The position numbers and the translations under genes are program-made. A DNA stretch of 64,000 nt from Ciona savignyi (taxonomy: Eukaryota; Chordata; Ascidiacea; Phlebobranchia; Cionidae), in assembly GCA_000149265.1 (NCBI GenBank), contig CH003236.1:725775-789774 (forward strand), read 5' to 3'. Positions 1 through 14,210 of this stretch are shown in pieces. The notes under the pieces are model-generated. The model did not search any database and had not been told where the DNA came from. It was given only the letters and a program-made list of their open reading frames with translations. Position 1 is the stretch's first letter. Each line of letters opens with the position of its first letter.

Positions 1-950
1 ATGTCATGTGACCCCTTTTCCTGACATGTGACCCCAGACCCCAAATTTATGTCAAGTTACCCCAGACCCCATATTTATGTCATGTGACCCCAAATTTATG
101 CCATGTGACCCCAAATTTATGTCATGTCACCCCATATTTATGTCATGTGACCCCAAATTTATGTCATGTGACCCAAGATTTATGTCATGTAATCCCAAAT
201 TTATGTCATGTGACCCCAGATTTATGTCATGTGACCCCAAATTTATGTCATGTGACCCCAAATTTATGTCATGTGACCCCAAATTTATGTCATGTGACCC
301 AAGATTTATGTCATGTAATCCCAAATTTATGTCATGTGACCCCAGATTTATGTCATGTGACCCCAGATTTATGTCATGTAACCCCAAATTTATGTCATGT
401 GCACCCCAGATTTATGTCATGTGCCCCAGATTTATGTCATGTCACCCCAAATTTATGTCATGTAATCCCAAATTTATGTTATGTGACCCCAGATTTATGT
501 CATGTGCCCCACTTTTATGTCATGTAACCCCAGATTTATGTCATGTGTCCCAGATTTATGTCATGTGACCCCAGATTTATGTCATGTGACCCCAAATTTA
601 TGTCATGTGACCCCAGACCCCAAATTTATGTCATGTGACCCCAGATTTATGTCATGTGTCCCAGATTTATGTCATGTAATCCCAAATTTATGTCATGTGA
701 CCCCAGACCCCAGATTTATGTCATGTGACCCCACATTTATGTCATGTTACCCCAGATGTATGTCATGTGACCCCAGGTTTATGTCATGTGACCCCAGATT
801 TATGTCATGTGACCCCAGATTTATGTCATGTGACCCCAAATTTATGTCATGTGACCCAGATTTATGTCATGTGACCCCAGATTTATGTCATGTTTCCCAG
901 ATTTATGTCATCTGACCCCAGATTTATGTCATGTAATCCTAAATTTAGAT
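1..950. repeat. 20-bp minisatellite (ATTTATGTCATGTGACCCCA)
   Basis: About 45 tandem copies of a roughly 20-bp unit read ATTTATGTCATGTGACCCCA. Variants swap AAATTT with AGATTT and TGTGACC with TGTAATCC. Several copies carry an extra CCCAGA. The array decays after about 930 into unique sequence. Because 20 is not a multiple of three, all frames stay open over long stretches, which gives meaningless repetitive reading frames. The first SFI1 exon downstream has a splice acceptor in mid-codon, so the array probably lies in an SFI1 intron. Confidence 0.95.
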
Positions 951-1134
951 TTTTTATGTCATCTAACTGTGGTCCAGTCCAATTTTTCCAAGTACTGAAA
1001 ACAATCTGACAATTTATTGTTTTGTACAGAAGTCAATGAGTAAACAGTTCCTATCACCAACTCAACTTAGTTCTTTGATGTTTAAATTAGTTGTCTTACC
1101 TAACTAGGTTCATTTCGTATTTTCTTCTATGCAG

Positions 1135-4100
1135 AAAGTGTTTCTGTTCATGGAAATCTTATAGAATCCTGATGCAAACGTGGATGGATATTGCCGAGCA
1201 CAAACATAGAGATAACATGTTACATGCTCGGTTGAACATGTGGAGAGGTTTTGTTTCAATCCAACAGGAAAGAAGGTGGGAGAGATATTTGTGCAGGAAC
1301 TCTGACAAAAACTCACCTGAAATGCTCCAGGATTAAGCTACAATACATAGTTGTAGTTGTTTTATATAATAGATATTAATGCAAACCAAATGCAGCACAT
1401 CCTGTATTAGTAATCGCGTAATCTCCATCAGTAAACTTAACATCTTAGATTATTTATTCATTTGTAGAAATTAAGAATTCAATTACAACCTGAATTATTT
1501 CATTTCGTAATCTCTAAATTTTTTATGTATTTCTGCCGACAAAAAGAATTAAAGCTATAGTGACTTTCAATGACCTTGTATTTGTTATTGATGCGAAGTC
1601 ATATACATGAAACTACCTGTCATTTGTAATTTGGTGTATATAAATGCTTATCCCATGAACTGCAGGCATCGAGCTGTCACTCACATCAAATGTTGCATCC
1701 TGCTCAAGTATATGCACAGTTGGAAGAACTATGTAAGGGGCAGAAGGATTGATAAGGAGAGAAAGAAAGTTTTTTCCGCATCTTGTGGCAAGGTTTGTGG
1801 AATATTTGTGTTCATGATGAACTGGAATATTCATTGTGTGCGCACAGTTAAAGTGCTTATGCTATTACACTGTGTTAATGCTTGATTTATTTATATTCTT
1901 GTTGGAAGAAAAATTTGTTTTATTCACTGTTATTGTAGAACGGCTTGTGTCCACAGTCAAGTTGCTAGAGCACACAGTGTATGCCTTGAATTTTCCATTT
2001 ATTTATATATTTGCTGGTGTAATGCCTAACTTTCATAAACTCCTCAGAACATTTTGTCACATGCATTTAGCAAGTGGAAATCCCGTTATTGTAATCGGGT
2101 TTTGATAAAATGCCGTCATTTGACTTGGAGCCATGCTTGTGTGCGAAAATATGTCACCCATTGGTTGAAATGTGCGAGGAAAAGCAAGCAGAAAAGCAGT
2201 CTGGAAATTGCTATGAAAAAATTGGAAACTACCTCACTAAGAAGTGAGTTAAGAATTTCAAAATGTTTGAAACACAAACCTTGTAGTATTTAACATTTTT
2301 TAATTGTCTATTTATATTTTTAGGCCTACATTTTCATATTTTTAGGCCTACATTTTCCCAGTACCAATATGGACCCCCCATCCGTATACTAATGTCTTGT
2401 TATATTTCGTAGATTACTTTACACGTTGGTATCACAACCATGCTACGGAAATAAGCAACAGAGTTCGTGCCACTAATGCCCGCAGCCAGCTAGAATGTAG
2501 CAAACTTCATCGCATAGTGGTGGGATGGCGTGAGGTGACGCTGGATGCAGTGGTAGTTCAACCATTGGTGGCAAGGAGGCAGAGAAAACTATGTGCTCGG
2601 TAGGTTTGGATGGATTGTATTTAGTTTTACAGCGATTATTTTACTTACATGTTGATAAGGTAAATCTTCTTTAAAACACTTAAAGTTTTTTAATTGGATA
2701 ACCATACCAATATTCCGCTTAAAGTCTAAAATAATCAGCCATCTTCGTTAGCTACTCTAAAGAAATGCTGAAGCTTTTCTTCGTTTTTAAAAGTCTGAAG
2801 ACTACCCTATTGGGGAAAGTTGAACCACAAATTAAGTTAACCAGGTTTACTTATTGACAATTTTATTTGTGTAAAAAATATCAGAAAAGTTTCATTACAG
2901 TTTTTGGTTCAGATTCTTCGATGCTTGGTTCCGTTTTACTAAGTGCAGACGAAACACCCAGCAAGGCATAGAAATAATATACAACAATCGCATGAGGAGA
3001 CACCTGGAGATGTGGAAGCGAGGACTGGAAGTCCGGAGGATGGAAGTTGGTGTGCGGAGGTCCGGGGAGGAGCGAAGGATGAGGAGGATGCTCGGATCAT
3101 GGAGCACGGTGGGTGCAGGAGGGCTGGGCCACCAGTGGGTTACACTATAACACAGATTGAGTACTGCTAATGTGAAGTTTGTTGTGAGGTGTTTGCAAAA
3201 TGTGCCCAGGAATGATGTTGATACCATGTGCAAATCACATCAAACAAATCACTTGATACCTTTTCTACTAAAGCATAACACCTTGTGCACTGTTATAATG
3301 CAATTCCCTGGAAATCAATAAATTTGCACTTTTTGTCAATGTTTCTTGTAATCGTAATGATCACTATTCTTTTTTTTATGTAAAATATACTGAACATATT
3401 TTACCTTACTGAACATATATACTGAACATATTTTATATATACTGAAACATATTTTACCTGTGTTTTATCCTTTACTGGCTACAAAATATACTGAACATAT
3501 TTTACCTGTGTTTTATCCTTTACTGGCTCTTTGAAATGTACAACCTAATGTTTGTTTATTCTGGTATGGATAGTGTCAGTCGATTTCACTTTTTAACAAA
3601 CACGTTTTGAAGTTCTTCAACTCTACAAATACAAACAAAATTTTTGGAAAACTTAATTTTATTAAAAAAAATCAAAAGGTTTTTAAAAAAAATATTTTAA
3701 GATCAATAGTTTTGGGATTTTACCCACAAGTGTTACCTCAGATTGTGGCCAGGAAGCGCCGCTTTAATTCCTTCACAATGAAGAGTCGCCTTAAATCTAA
3801 GAAGATGATCTTCCACGAGTGGATGTTGAGGACTCAGATGGTCGTCACGGAGAGAGATGCGGAGATTGAGGATCAAATGAGGCGATCTGAAGTCCTCCGG
3901 ATTTGTTTTCAAAGGTGGGAATTTTTCTGGAGTTGTCTGGGACAGAGTGCTTAATTTATTTCATGGCAGTTTCAAATATTATAACAACATTGTTAAAAGG
4001 TTTTTGGGATTTATTTTATCAGCTGCACTAAAAGTAACGCTGTTAGAAAACGCACATAATCAATGCTCAGTGGATTAATGGGTTTTACCAAATTAAAGGA

Positions 4101-7100
4101 ATGTTTAAGTCACAACACAATGCAATAGCTCCACTGCACTCTCCAGTGACTCTAGGGTGTGCGTGAGGTAATCTGACGTTACCAGACATGAATATCCTAT
4201 CCTATGCTATGCTGGATTGATATATTGCTTTCAGTTAAGTCAATAATGAAAAGCAACTATTTGCAAAATAACAAACCGACTGCAAGCATGCGGTGATCCG
4301 AAAACTTGTGTTGTAACGATCATCGCTTCTAACATGATCCCCACAGATGGCAGGAGGAGGTTGAATGTGAGAAGATTCTACGGCAAGACGCGCTGACGTG
4401 GTTCCACAGAGGAACTCAGATCGATACCAAGCTCGCCACCTTTAAACATTGGAAGAATCAACTCAATCTGCTTCATAAAGCTAATGACTTCATCAAGTTG
4501 AAGATAAGGAGGCAACTCAAAGTGTGTATTGCTGAATTTTTAAAGTTTTGTCTGTATTTTTATGAACCTTATATTATATTTATTTTGGTTTTTATTGATC
4601 TTTTAACTGTGCTATTATTCCACTATATACAGCTATTATGCCTACAATCTCAGTCAAAAATCTTGAGGCTATTACATCCACATAAAACAATGACCGTTTG
4701 TTGGAGCTAATGGTTTTGTCTGTAATTAAACCACCAACCAACCTTTCCACCACCTTGGTATATGCTATCATTACAAGACACTGAAATTTTTACTTTATCC
4801 AGGACATAATTGAACATTGGTATTTCCACACCAAGTCATCACTCAATGAAAGTTCCAGCCAATTCTCCTCTTCATTACGCATTAAAGCTCACACTGCTTC
4901 TTGCTGCTCTTCTGCAACTTGCTCAGTGGTCAGCATGGGTCTTAGTGAACACAAGTACGCCGCAGAAGCAGGAAAGCATAGCAGGAAGAATTCTGGAGAC
5001 GTGCGGAGAATCACCAGCGATTCTGGCCTCGAGTTCTCCAGGAGTTCACATTCCGGAATGTCAACCTTGTCAGATCTGAAGCTGTTCAATTCAACCATCC
5101 ATCCAGTGATGCCGACACAAAATTCAAACACCATTATAAAACATGATGAGGGGAAACTTGCAGAGGAAATCTATCACAATTCAATGATTCCAGTTCAAAA
5201 TTCAAGCCCTATTATAAACCATTGTATGGAGCAAGGTCAAAACGATTCGTGCAACACTGAAAATCATGTTGACCACACGATGTCTCTGGATGAATTATTT
5301 GATAGCCATGAATTGACCAGCAATGAACCTTTGGATGAGAGGGAATTATTTCCCAAATATGGTCAACGATTGGAAAAGGCAAAGTTTCCATTTGAAGTTT
5401 TAACTTTAGGTAAGAAAAATAAATTCTGACTATTTTAACTTCTAAGTTTTTTTTGTTGTTCCTTATTGGATGTAAATTGATTATATTTATGACATTGTTT
5501 TCTATTACAAATCATTTTATATATATACATATGACAGTTAAAGCATTTAAACAAGGGGGCTTTTTTAACTTTTTTAAAATGATACACGACACTAAAAGCT
5601 TTTGTAGCCCAACACAGGGTTCTTAGTAATCTGATCATTGCCACATATTACAATTGTCTATTCACAGGAATAAAAATAAAATATAAAATAAACTCAAATA
5701 CAAAATAAAAATAAACTAAAAAATAAAAAAAACTCAAATATAGTTCTATGATAGCAATGGCTGCTAAATACATTTCTAGTTCATACTATTGACTTGATGT
5801 TTTCATGCAGCTATTTTGTACATTGTGTGCTTATAATAATATATAAATGTTTATATATTGATTTTTTCATGCATTCCACAGAATCGACACAGAGCAGAAT
5901 GGAAGGGATCGTCAACTATGCCATCCACCGACTGGCCAATCCACAAATGAGCTCGGCATTCTATCAGTGGAAGTTGTTCACTCACGGGGCTGAGAGGTCG
6001 AATGTGTTGATGGGATTAGTCGGAACCAGGCTGCGACATCGACAACTCCATTATTTCTTCAGGTTGGTTTATCATGTGTTTGTAACAATGACCAGCATCT
6101 ACATGATTGATGGTGTCACCATTAATGCTGCAATAATAAACAACAAAGCAAAAGTCTGATTTGTGAAGCATTTAAACAAATAAAGTTAACTTCTCGTATG
6201 GAAGAATAACACAACATCACTGCTTACCGGTGTTACTGCTATTGGAAATCTATGGTTTTAAAAATATTGTATGAAGACTATGCAGAAAACTCCAATTTTT
6301 CTATAATGAACAGCCTTGTTCTTATTTAATTAACTCTATTCACCTATACCATTGTTTGACTTATATATAAATTCAATCTGGCCCGTGAGGTAAAATTTGA
6401 AACTTTCTTGCCTACAGAACATGGTCAGTCATCCATGCCAGGCAGCGGAAGAGTCGTCAACATTACGAGGCATCGATCTTAAAACCTCCATTTGTCGCTT
6501 GGAGGATGAAAACATTGGAGAAAAACAAAATTAAAAAGTTTGTTCTGTGGCTGGTGGATTTAATATTTATTACTAGATTAACTTGCAAGCTATATATTCA
6601 TGTCTTAGAATCTGTTTCATTGTTTTATCTTGCTATGTTCCGACCACTGTCGTTTATCATTATTTTTATTCATGGATTGTACTTGTGGATACATCTTCCA
6701 ATACCATCACCATGTTTTGTATGGTCTAATGACCAAACCAACCACACAGCTTTAATAATTTGGCTGTGTGCACTAGTATTATTACGATAATCATCAATAC
6801 ATTACTCAACATGGATTTCAACCAGTTTAAAAATGACATGTCCATCTTTTAACAATATAGTGTAATGTTATAACATTTTTATATAATGACATTTTCCAGA
6901 TTGAAAAGAAAATCAACACGAATGAACAACGGTCGAATTCTTTCCTCGCATTTCAAACAATGGCGGAAACGATCCAAAGATAAAACTGCTTTACAGGGTT
7001 GGTTTTTATTTAAATTTTTTATTTAAAAGTAGTGATTTTTGTGGAAATTAAGTAGCATTTCGCAGACATTTCTGCTAAGTAATTGATTTTATCGGCGTAA

Positions 7101-10100
7101 TTTGTAAAGTAATCTTAAATATTGTGTTTTAAATGTAGAACACTTGGTATATTTCTTTAATTGTGTTTCTAATAAATTCAGTTCTCGCATTAATTGTGTT
7201 TCATTAAAACATTTAGAAATTCTTTTATATTGGCAATCTCGAGTCCGTCCACACGGTGCCGATAGTGAGCAAGAGAATATCGCTGATGTGACTCATCAAA
7301 ACTTAATGTTACGACGATGCGTCCATATATGGTCATTACGATATCGCCAAGTTCGGTCATGTGATCAACATTTCAGCAAGTCACTCAAGAGAAGGCAAAT
7401 TTAAATTTATTTATTTTGTAATAACAATGTTTTTATATATCAATAATTAGATACAATACTATTACCTCAATGCTTCTTTTTAACCTTTTTAATTATTACA
7501 TTTTTATTACAAAAGTTTGTGTGTAAAAATGCAAGAAAAAGTCAACTCTTATTCAACATTGTATTAGTTACAAAAACCTGGATGTTAACTCTCCTCTATA
7601 CCTCCAGACATCTGAATACTTGGGTGTTGCATACACGGGAACAGAAAATAATGACAACCAAATTAATTCAGCGCCAAAATCAACTTGTTGTTGCTGCTTC
7701 TTTCAATACATGGAAGAAGTAAGTTTGGAATATTTCACTAAATCAACTACATATTAAATAGTATGTTCTGTATCTGTATCTAAGTATTGGTTTGTATGCA
7801 CCATATTCTTGCAATGTTTTGATAACTTTTACTATTTCCATTGCAATATTAATAAAATTTAGTGAAACTTTATAACTGTGTTTTTAATTTATAACTCAAA
7901 CAGACAATTGGAATTGATGGAAAAAGTGAATAAAATAAGATCTCTATGTGTTCGGTCTCGCTTAAGTGAGTTATGCCAACGTTGGGAAGGCAGAGCCAAA
8001 GGTGTGTTGTGTTTTTATGTTACTTACATTTGCTTTTTTAGTCTAGTTCTTACCCCAATATTGTTAAACAAATCATAACAAACCAAACTACCAATGCCAA
8101 TAAATGTTTATCAGATATAGACTATGTTTGTGTGATGACTTTGTTACTTTGAAGGCTATCTGCACAGACACATTTTAGCTGCCTATATCCCTAAAGCACT
8201 TAATATTGTGAATTATATTTTACCGACTTGACCAGTTTCTAGGTAAATTTTAGTGGAAACTTTAAACTGGATTTCAAAACTGGTTTGCCTTGTTGCTATG
8301 TTTCTATATTATATTTCTATGTTTCATAGAAATCCGTGATTTGCGTCGGAAATCAGATATTGTTTCCTCTCATGCCAACTTATTAGTAATGACCGCTTCA
8401 TTTAAAATCTGGCAACACAAATATGCATTGAGGCGTGTCGTGGATGAAAGTCATGCAAGAGCGATCATGCGGAAAGCATTCACAACATGGAAATATTATA
8501 CAAATGACAATTTGGATCGAAGACAAATTCTGAACGGATTTAAAAGTCAGCAAAATCGCAGAATGGTAACCATAAAAATATTTTAAAATGTATTATGTTT
8601 ATATCACAAATCCTTAATATTCAATATTCAATATTACACTTATTTCTAGTTCACAATATGTTTAGTTTTTTATTGTTTAAAAATAATTTTGTTCAGGTCA
8701 CAACTTGCTTCCAAGCATGGAAAAAGGAACACCACTTGTTATCCATTGTCCCAAACTACCATCTTATCCGGGCTCAAATATGGTGGAACAAATGCAAACG
8801 ACAGTGGAATATAGCGAGGTACAATTGTGTTTTCTTTGATATTTTGTTTAATTTAAAAAAAATTAAAACACAACAACATGTTATGCCAATGTTTAGATTC
8901 CCTTTACAATGTTTGTAGAAGAAAAAGAAACTATAGAAGAATAGTGAGCAAGCTTTTTATTAACGCTTCCTAATTGCTTTCCATCAGATTACACAGGTTG
9001 CACAGTTCCACATTGCTGCAGCATTGCTTCACATTATGGAGGGAAACCCACAATAGATGGGTGGGTGAGAAGGCTAAAGCTAAAGCCGTGATTGAAAAGT
9101 GGTGAGTTGGTCATGAAGTTATTATTTTAATATTCCCATCAGGGCTGCATTGATACTTGACACACAAGCCTAATAATTGTCGAATTCTTATTTGTTAAAT
9201 TTTCATTTTTGTTTTCTGACATCATAATTCTCTGAAACACAGCCAATTTACACTCAATTCCTGATGTCTTTGCACTGATACAAAGCTTACAAAGTGTTAA
9301 GCCTTCATTTTTATTTATATTTTTGGTATGCATTATTATGATTATCACAGTTACTGATACACTACTGCAACCCTGCTCATTGAAGTTTATTGTGGCAACG
9401 GCAGATATACTGAGCAACCCAGTTTTCTCTCATTAAAAAGTATAAGAAATCAAACATATTCAATACCCTTCAGGCACTCGTTTACGTCGAGAAATTGCCG
9501 ACTCGTCCTCACAGCCCAAGGATTCATATCAACACGGAACCGATCCAAGCTGCACGGTTGCTATGTTAGATGGAAGGCTGTGTGGTTGAGTTCTTTGAGA
9601 GCTGAGCAGTTGTATGAAGGGAGGTTGTGTGGAAGGTGAAGTTTGTTATGTGATTACTATTTCTTGCTAAAGGATAACTTTGGAATTTTTAAAGGTGAAA
9701 AAATTGTTACGAGGTCTGGGTAATAGTGAAAATCCAATAGTTTCAAATGTAAGCTAATGTTGAAATAAGAATAGATCTGTCTAGGAGTCCAGCTGATAAT
9801 TTTAAAGCCAAGTTCAAAAGTAAATTAAATTAACGATATTTTAATTTATGATTTATTAGGTATAATTTATTAGGAGTTACTCTCTTGTGGTAGAGACGTA
9901 CCAGAGATATGCTTAGCAAGGTTTAATTTCATGTTTTCCACCAGACACCTCATGGCATGGAGAGATCGCACAGCAAAGCACAAACTTGAGTTGCTTGTTG
10001 TTGGAAGGTTGATCCAGCATTGTGACAGAAGACAACTCCAATCGGCTTGGGACAGGTGAATACTCTGCGGTTCCCGTAATAGTGCATATAGTTGCTTCTT

Positions 10101-13100
10101 TTGTTTATAATGCAACTAAATCAATCATATTTGGACCACTGTTTTAAGTATATTCCTTTATGTGTTAAAGTCAACAGTTTTAAATTGATAATTTTGTTAG
10201 AAAATATAGTTTTAACTTTGTTTCTACTTTCTAGTTGGAAAGAGGAACTGTTAAAGAGGCAACATAATGCTGAAAAGTTGGCAACTTTCGAGAGTTTTCG
10301 AACGGGACATGTTTTTACACTTTGGAAACGAAATTATCAACTTCTAGTGGCAAGAAAGTCTCGTGGAAAGTTAATTATGAATGAGGTGAAATATTTATGC
10401 TTTTTTTCTTATGTTTAGGTAATACTACGTCTATTTCTGAGCTTATTAATCTGAAAACCTAAAGCTCTGGTTTTACCATGTGTAATACACATGGTAAACA
10501 CATTGTGTATTTATAGTTTTTTTTTCGAATATTACAACATTAGTCCCTATTAGATACCATTAGCTTGTGGGCTCTGTCAGATTCTTCGTATTACCTTGGT
10601 TATAGGAGCCTGGCGGTGGTCACTGGTTGCAATGTGTTGTATATAATAGTTGTATATAATTGAACCCATTGCTCCTTTTGGTTTAGGAAATGTACGCTAA
10701 GGGCTTTGCCCAAAGACATACTTAAGCCCTTATTGTACTGACAACAAAGAAGGTTAAGAAAATTGAAATTTTAATATATAAAACGAGCATCGTACAATAT
10801 ACAGGTTTTCACAAGTTGGACGACATCATTGCGCAACAAACAACTCGCTGTGGAGCATCATCAGTGTCACGTGGATGGGCTGCTAAAAGAGGTGGGTGGT
10901 GCTGGTGGGGGTCATTACCATGTGCTGTTTAACTAACTTATTTGTAAATAGTAAAATGTAAATCTGTTAAAGATATTAATACCATTGATATACATTTAAA
11001 CTTGTTTTGTAGTGACATTGTTATTTACAATTAAACTTATATTGTAGTGACATTGTTATTTACAATTAAACTTATTTTGTAGTGACATTGTTATTTACAA
11101 TTAAACTTATATTGTAGTGACATTGTTATTTACAATTAAGTTTATTTTAATTTTAAAGTTTTCAAACATATTTCTACAGACGATGCAACAATGGCATCAC
11201 ATTGCGTCATGCAATGCAATCAGAAGAATGAAGATGGAATCTCACATCCACCACAGGAACCTCCTAATCACGTCCACTTCTTTCAACAATTGGAGAAACC
11301 AACATTCAAATGTGGTCACAGCTACAACTCATAATTCTGATCGTTCATTAAATATGGTCTTTATGAGGTATGTGGTTGGAGCTATCTATGTAATTATGAC
11401 AAAAAATGTTTTCTAAACATGGTTGAATTTGATTTTCATTTTAACTACAAACTATCAAATCGACTATAACTTAACTTGTGTTTTAATTTGGTCTTGGACG
11501 CTAGTGTTCTTTGCTAATTTTGCTTAAATAAATATTACATCACGTGACCAGCAATCATTTATCAGTTTGCATTTGCCCGTTACCCACCTATTCAATATAC
11601 ATTCTGCTTCAACTCCCATTTATGGGTTGAAAACTTCTGTTTTATTGTCGCAACTGATATATAAAAAAATAGATGGCCTTTTGGTGTAATATCACCACCT
11701 GATTTAATTAACAAGATTTTAATAACTATCAGGTGGAAAGTATGGATCCAAAATAGAAAGAAAGCTGTCCAGAACAAGAAAAAATCAAACTTGTATTACA
11801 CCAGGCATTTGTTAAAGGTAACTGATCAACTACTACGAGACCACTAATCAATTGCTTTTTAATCTGTTTTCATTTGCTTGTGTTTAACTTTGAGACTGGT
11901 GCTCAAATTAAAGTTTTAATTCCTGATATCGTGTAAATTGATCTTACAGTGTAACTAGGTCGGATTTTAAACCAATGACCACTTTATATATAACTATGCA
12001 TCATATAATTGTATTATATTGACATTTATTCCAAATACTTTAGTATTGCATGGACATCTGGCGCCGTCGTGTGGAGATGTTGCACAACATGGACTTTATG
12101 GTGGACGAGGTCGTAGCCTCCAAGCAGCACAAAGTCTTGTCGAGGTCGTGGGGTGTGTGGTTGGATGCTCACCACCAGGTGGGGTTGTGTGGTAGATTGT
12201 ATAATGTTGTGCGCTTTTAAATGGTAGTGAGTTTTACTAACTCTACCTTGTTTGTTTATTTACAAGCTTATTTACAAGGTGACATGTTGCTTTAAAACAT
12301 GCACATTTTCTATTTCCCAAATACATTTCTGAACAGATAAAGCACACATTTTAAAGCCAAAGTATTTACAAAAACAGTATTTTGCATTTATAAAACTTAC
12401 AAAAATTCAATAACGTTCATTTGTTTAAAGAGGAAAGCAGAGCAACATTGGAGAGATAAGATTCGGAGGAAATCACTGGCTCGATGGCTAGGTGTGGCAC
12501 ATCGTGGTAGACGTGGGAAGCTGATTAGTGGTGTTCATGGGAAGGTGGTGGAAAAGCAGAGTTTCCTTCGATGGAAGCAACAACTTGATGTAAGTGTGGA
12601 TGGGGGATTCAGTGTTTAATATCATGATGAAACCTTACAGCTTGTTTGTTGCAATTTAATTTTCAATTTACTGGCAAAGTATTGGATAAACAAGTAAAGG
12701 TAGATTGTGGTTGGTATGAAAATTGCTGTAATTGATTCCTTCATTAGCATGTATTGCATAATGAGACGGTGGCGTGTTTATAAAGTTTCATCTGCTATAT
12801 TGCTGTTCTTGATTATAGCATTTGAAGAACATTACTTTTTCCCACTTATCTGGCAGTGAATGTGAGTAAGTCCTTTTATTATAAATTCCCCTAACGAATT
12901 ATTAGACTAATATATAATCGTGGATAAATATTTCAGTGTGGATTTCCCTTGAGAGTTATCTGATGATTTCTTTGTATTGATCCTTCGATGTGGAATTCTT
13001 ACTCATCAGCATATAAGTGATGCATCCACTATTTAAGTTTTACTTTAACATCCTAGGTTAAGCGATTCAGAAAGAAGCATCAACTCCAACTTTTACACCA

Positions 13101-14210
13101 CACTTTTGAGAACTGGTGGAAGAAATCATCTGCAGGAAATATTGCTGACACATTTGTATGACTTGGCACATTTCAATTATCATTTTATAACAAAATTTTA
13201 ATGTCTTATAAATTTATCTACCACATATTTGAACAAAAATTTTGAATATTTTACAAAACATTGACATCTGTTAAAATAAGAGCGCTTACTATGAATTAGG
13301 ATTTAAGACATTTTCATTTTTTAATAAAACAAATCTAGTTGGACATAAATGTTGTTTAAAGAAAGATTGTTTGGATATTTTTATGATTTCTTACTTTCAC
13401 AAATAAGTATGTTGTTTTTATTTTACAGTATCAATTAAGTGTGCAACGTAAAGTGTGGACTGTTTGGCGACTTAACTATATCACAATAAGAACGGACACT
13501 CGTTTTATGAAGGAGCAGAACTTCCGACTCAAAATGTCTGCATTTCAGGCTTGGAGAAAGTAAGTATGCGTTGAAGTTGTTTGCTTTTTGATTTGATTTT
13601 GTAAATCTGGCCTTGTACTGGCATCAATGCAACGTAACAGTGCTTGAAAAACCTTAATTGCAAAATCCATTACTATAAATATTGGAAGTAAGGTAGTGCA
13701 GGCTAAGCATTTTTTAACACGCTGCTTAATTAGGGTTGCTTAATCCCAGTGGAATTTCATATTCTACCCAGACATTAAAGCAATGGAAATATCATGTGCA
13801 TTAATTAATGCAGCTTTATAGCAGTGTGTTGAATAAATAATGAGTATGTATTAACTATCCCATGACATCACAATCGTATTAATACTTCGCCAACACCTAT
13901 CTATGTTGTAATGAATAAAATGTCACACCAATATCATAGGATTCTTCTGTTTTTTTCCTGAAATCGGTTTAATGCAGTGGGTGGTGTTGTAATACCTGCA
14001 TTTATAATATTATCACATTCACAAAGTCGGAGCTATTGCAGCATATTAATGTGTTAGATATCCTGCTTTTATATCTGCTTTATTTTACATTACTTTTAAA
14101 GTTTTGTTCTTGCATAAATAAGTGCATCTATCTTAGTTTGACAATATCATTCATGTCACAGTTATCACATGAAGGAGGTCGAATTGCAAAGAAATCCTGA
14201 CTCAAGTTGA
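1135..14210 (+). CDS. SFI1-like centrin-binding repeat protein (3' part, 28 exons)
   Basis: SFI1 proteins are long helices that bind a centrin at each repeat of about 30-35 residues with a conserved Trp; they act in centrosome or spindle-pole duplication. Exons read by eye: 1135-1275, 1666-1792, 2048-2243, 2413-2599, 2913-3108 (or from 2901), 3742-3914, 4347-4521, 4803-5409, 5882-6062, 6418-6537, 6900-6997, 7217-7379, 7608-7718, 7904-8001, 8330-8565, 8697-8818, 8988-9101, 9474-9635, 9945-10055, 10235-10385, 10805-10891, 11180-11367, 11733-11817, 12044-12178, 12431-12589, 13057-13155, 13429-13559, 14162-14210. All phases agree and give about 1466 codons to a TGA. Motifs recur throughout (FSKWKSR, AWFRFTK, FHEWMLR, FYQWKLF, TASFKIWQHK, FEAFNTW-like). 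Exon 8 encodes a Ser/Asn-rich, Trp-poor linker (visible residues about 399-600). The start codon lies outside the window. The exon 12 donor (GTCACT) is the weakest junction. Confidence 0.88.
3385..3535. repeat. Short tandem duplication in an SFI1 intron
   Basis: The phrase ATACTGAACATATTTTACC recurs at least four times, twice followed by TGTGTTTTATCCTTTACTGG. It lies between SFI1 exons 5 and 6 and has no coding content. Confidence 0.8.
4105..4210 (+). repeat. Degenerate SINE 3' part
   Basis: Matches the 3' body of the SINE family seen elsewhere in this window: CAATAGCTCC, then GTGAGGTAATCTGACG, then ATGAATATCCTATCCTATG. Many small deletions suggest an old copy. It lies in the SFI1 intron between exons 6 and 7. 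Confidence 0.65.
10998..11140. repeat. 35-bp tandem repeat, about four copies
   Basis: Unit begins AAACTTATATTGTAGTGACA and continues TTGTTATTTACAATT, repeated at a 35-bp period with one or two differences. It sits in the SFI1 intron just upstream of the exon starting at 11180. Confidence 0.9.

Noticed and set aside
77-915. Open frames within the 20-bp minisatellite
   Set aside because: They are period artefacts of a stop-free 20-bp unit read in three frames.
1-950. CRISPR-array-like look of the 20-bp repeats
   Set aside because: There are no unique spacers; units abut directly. The setting is a eukaryotic gene.
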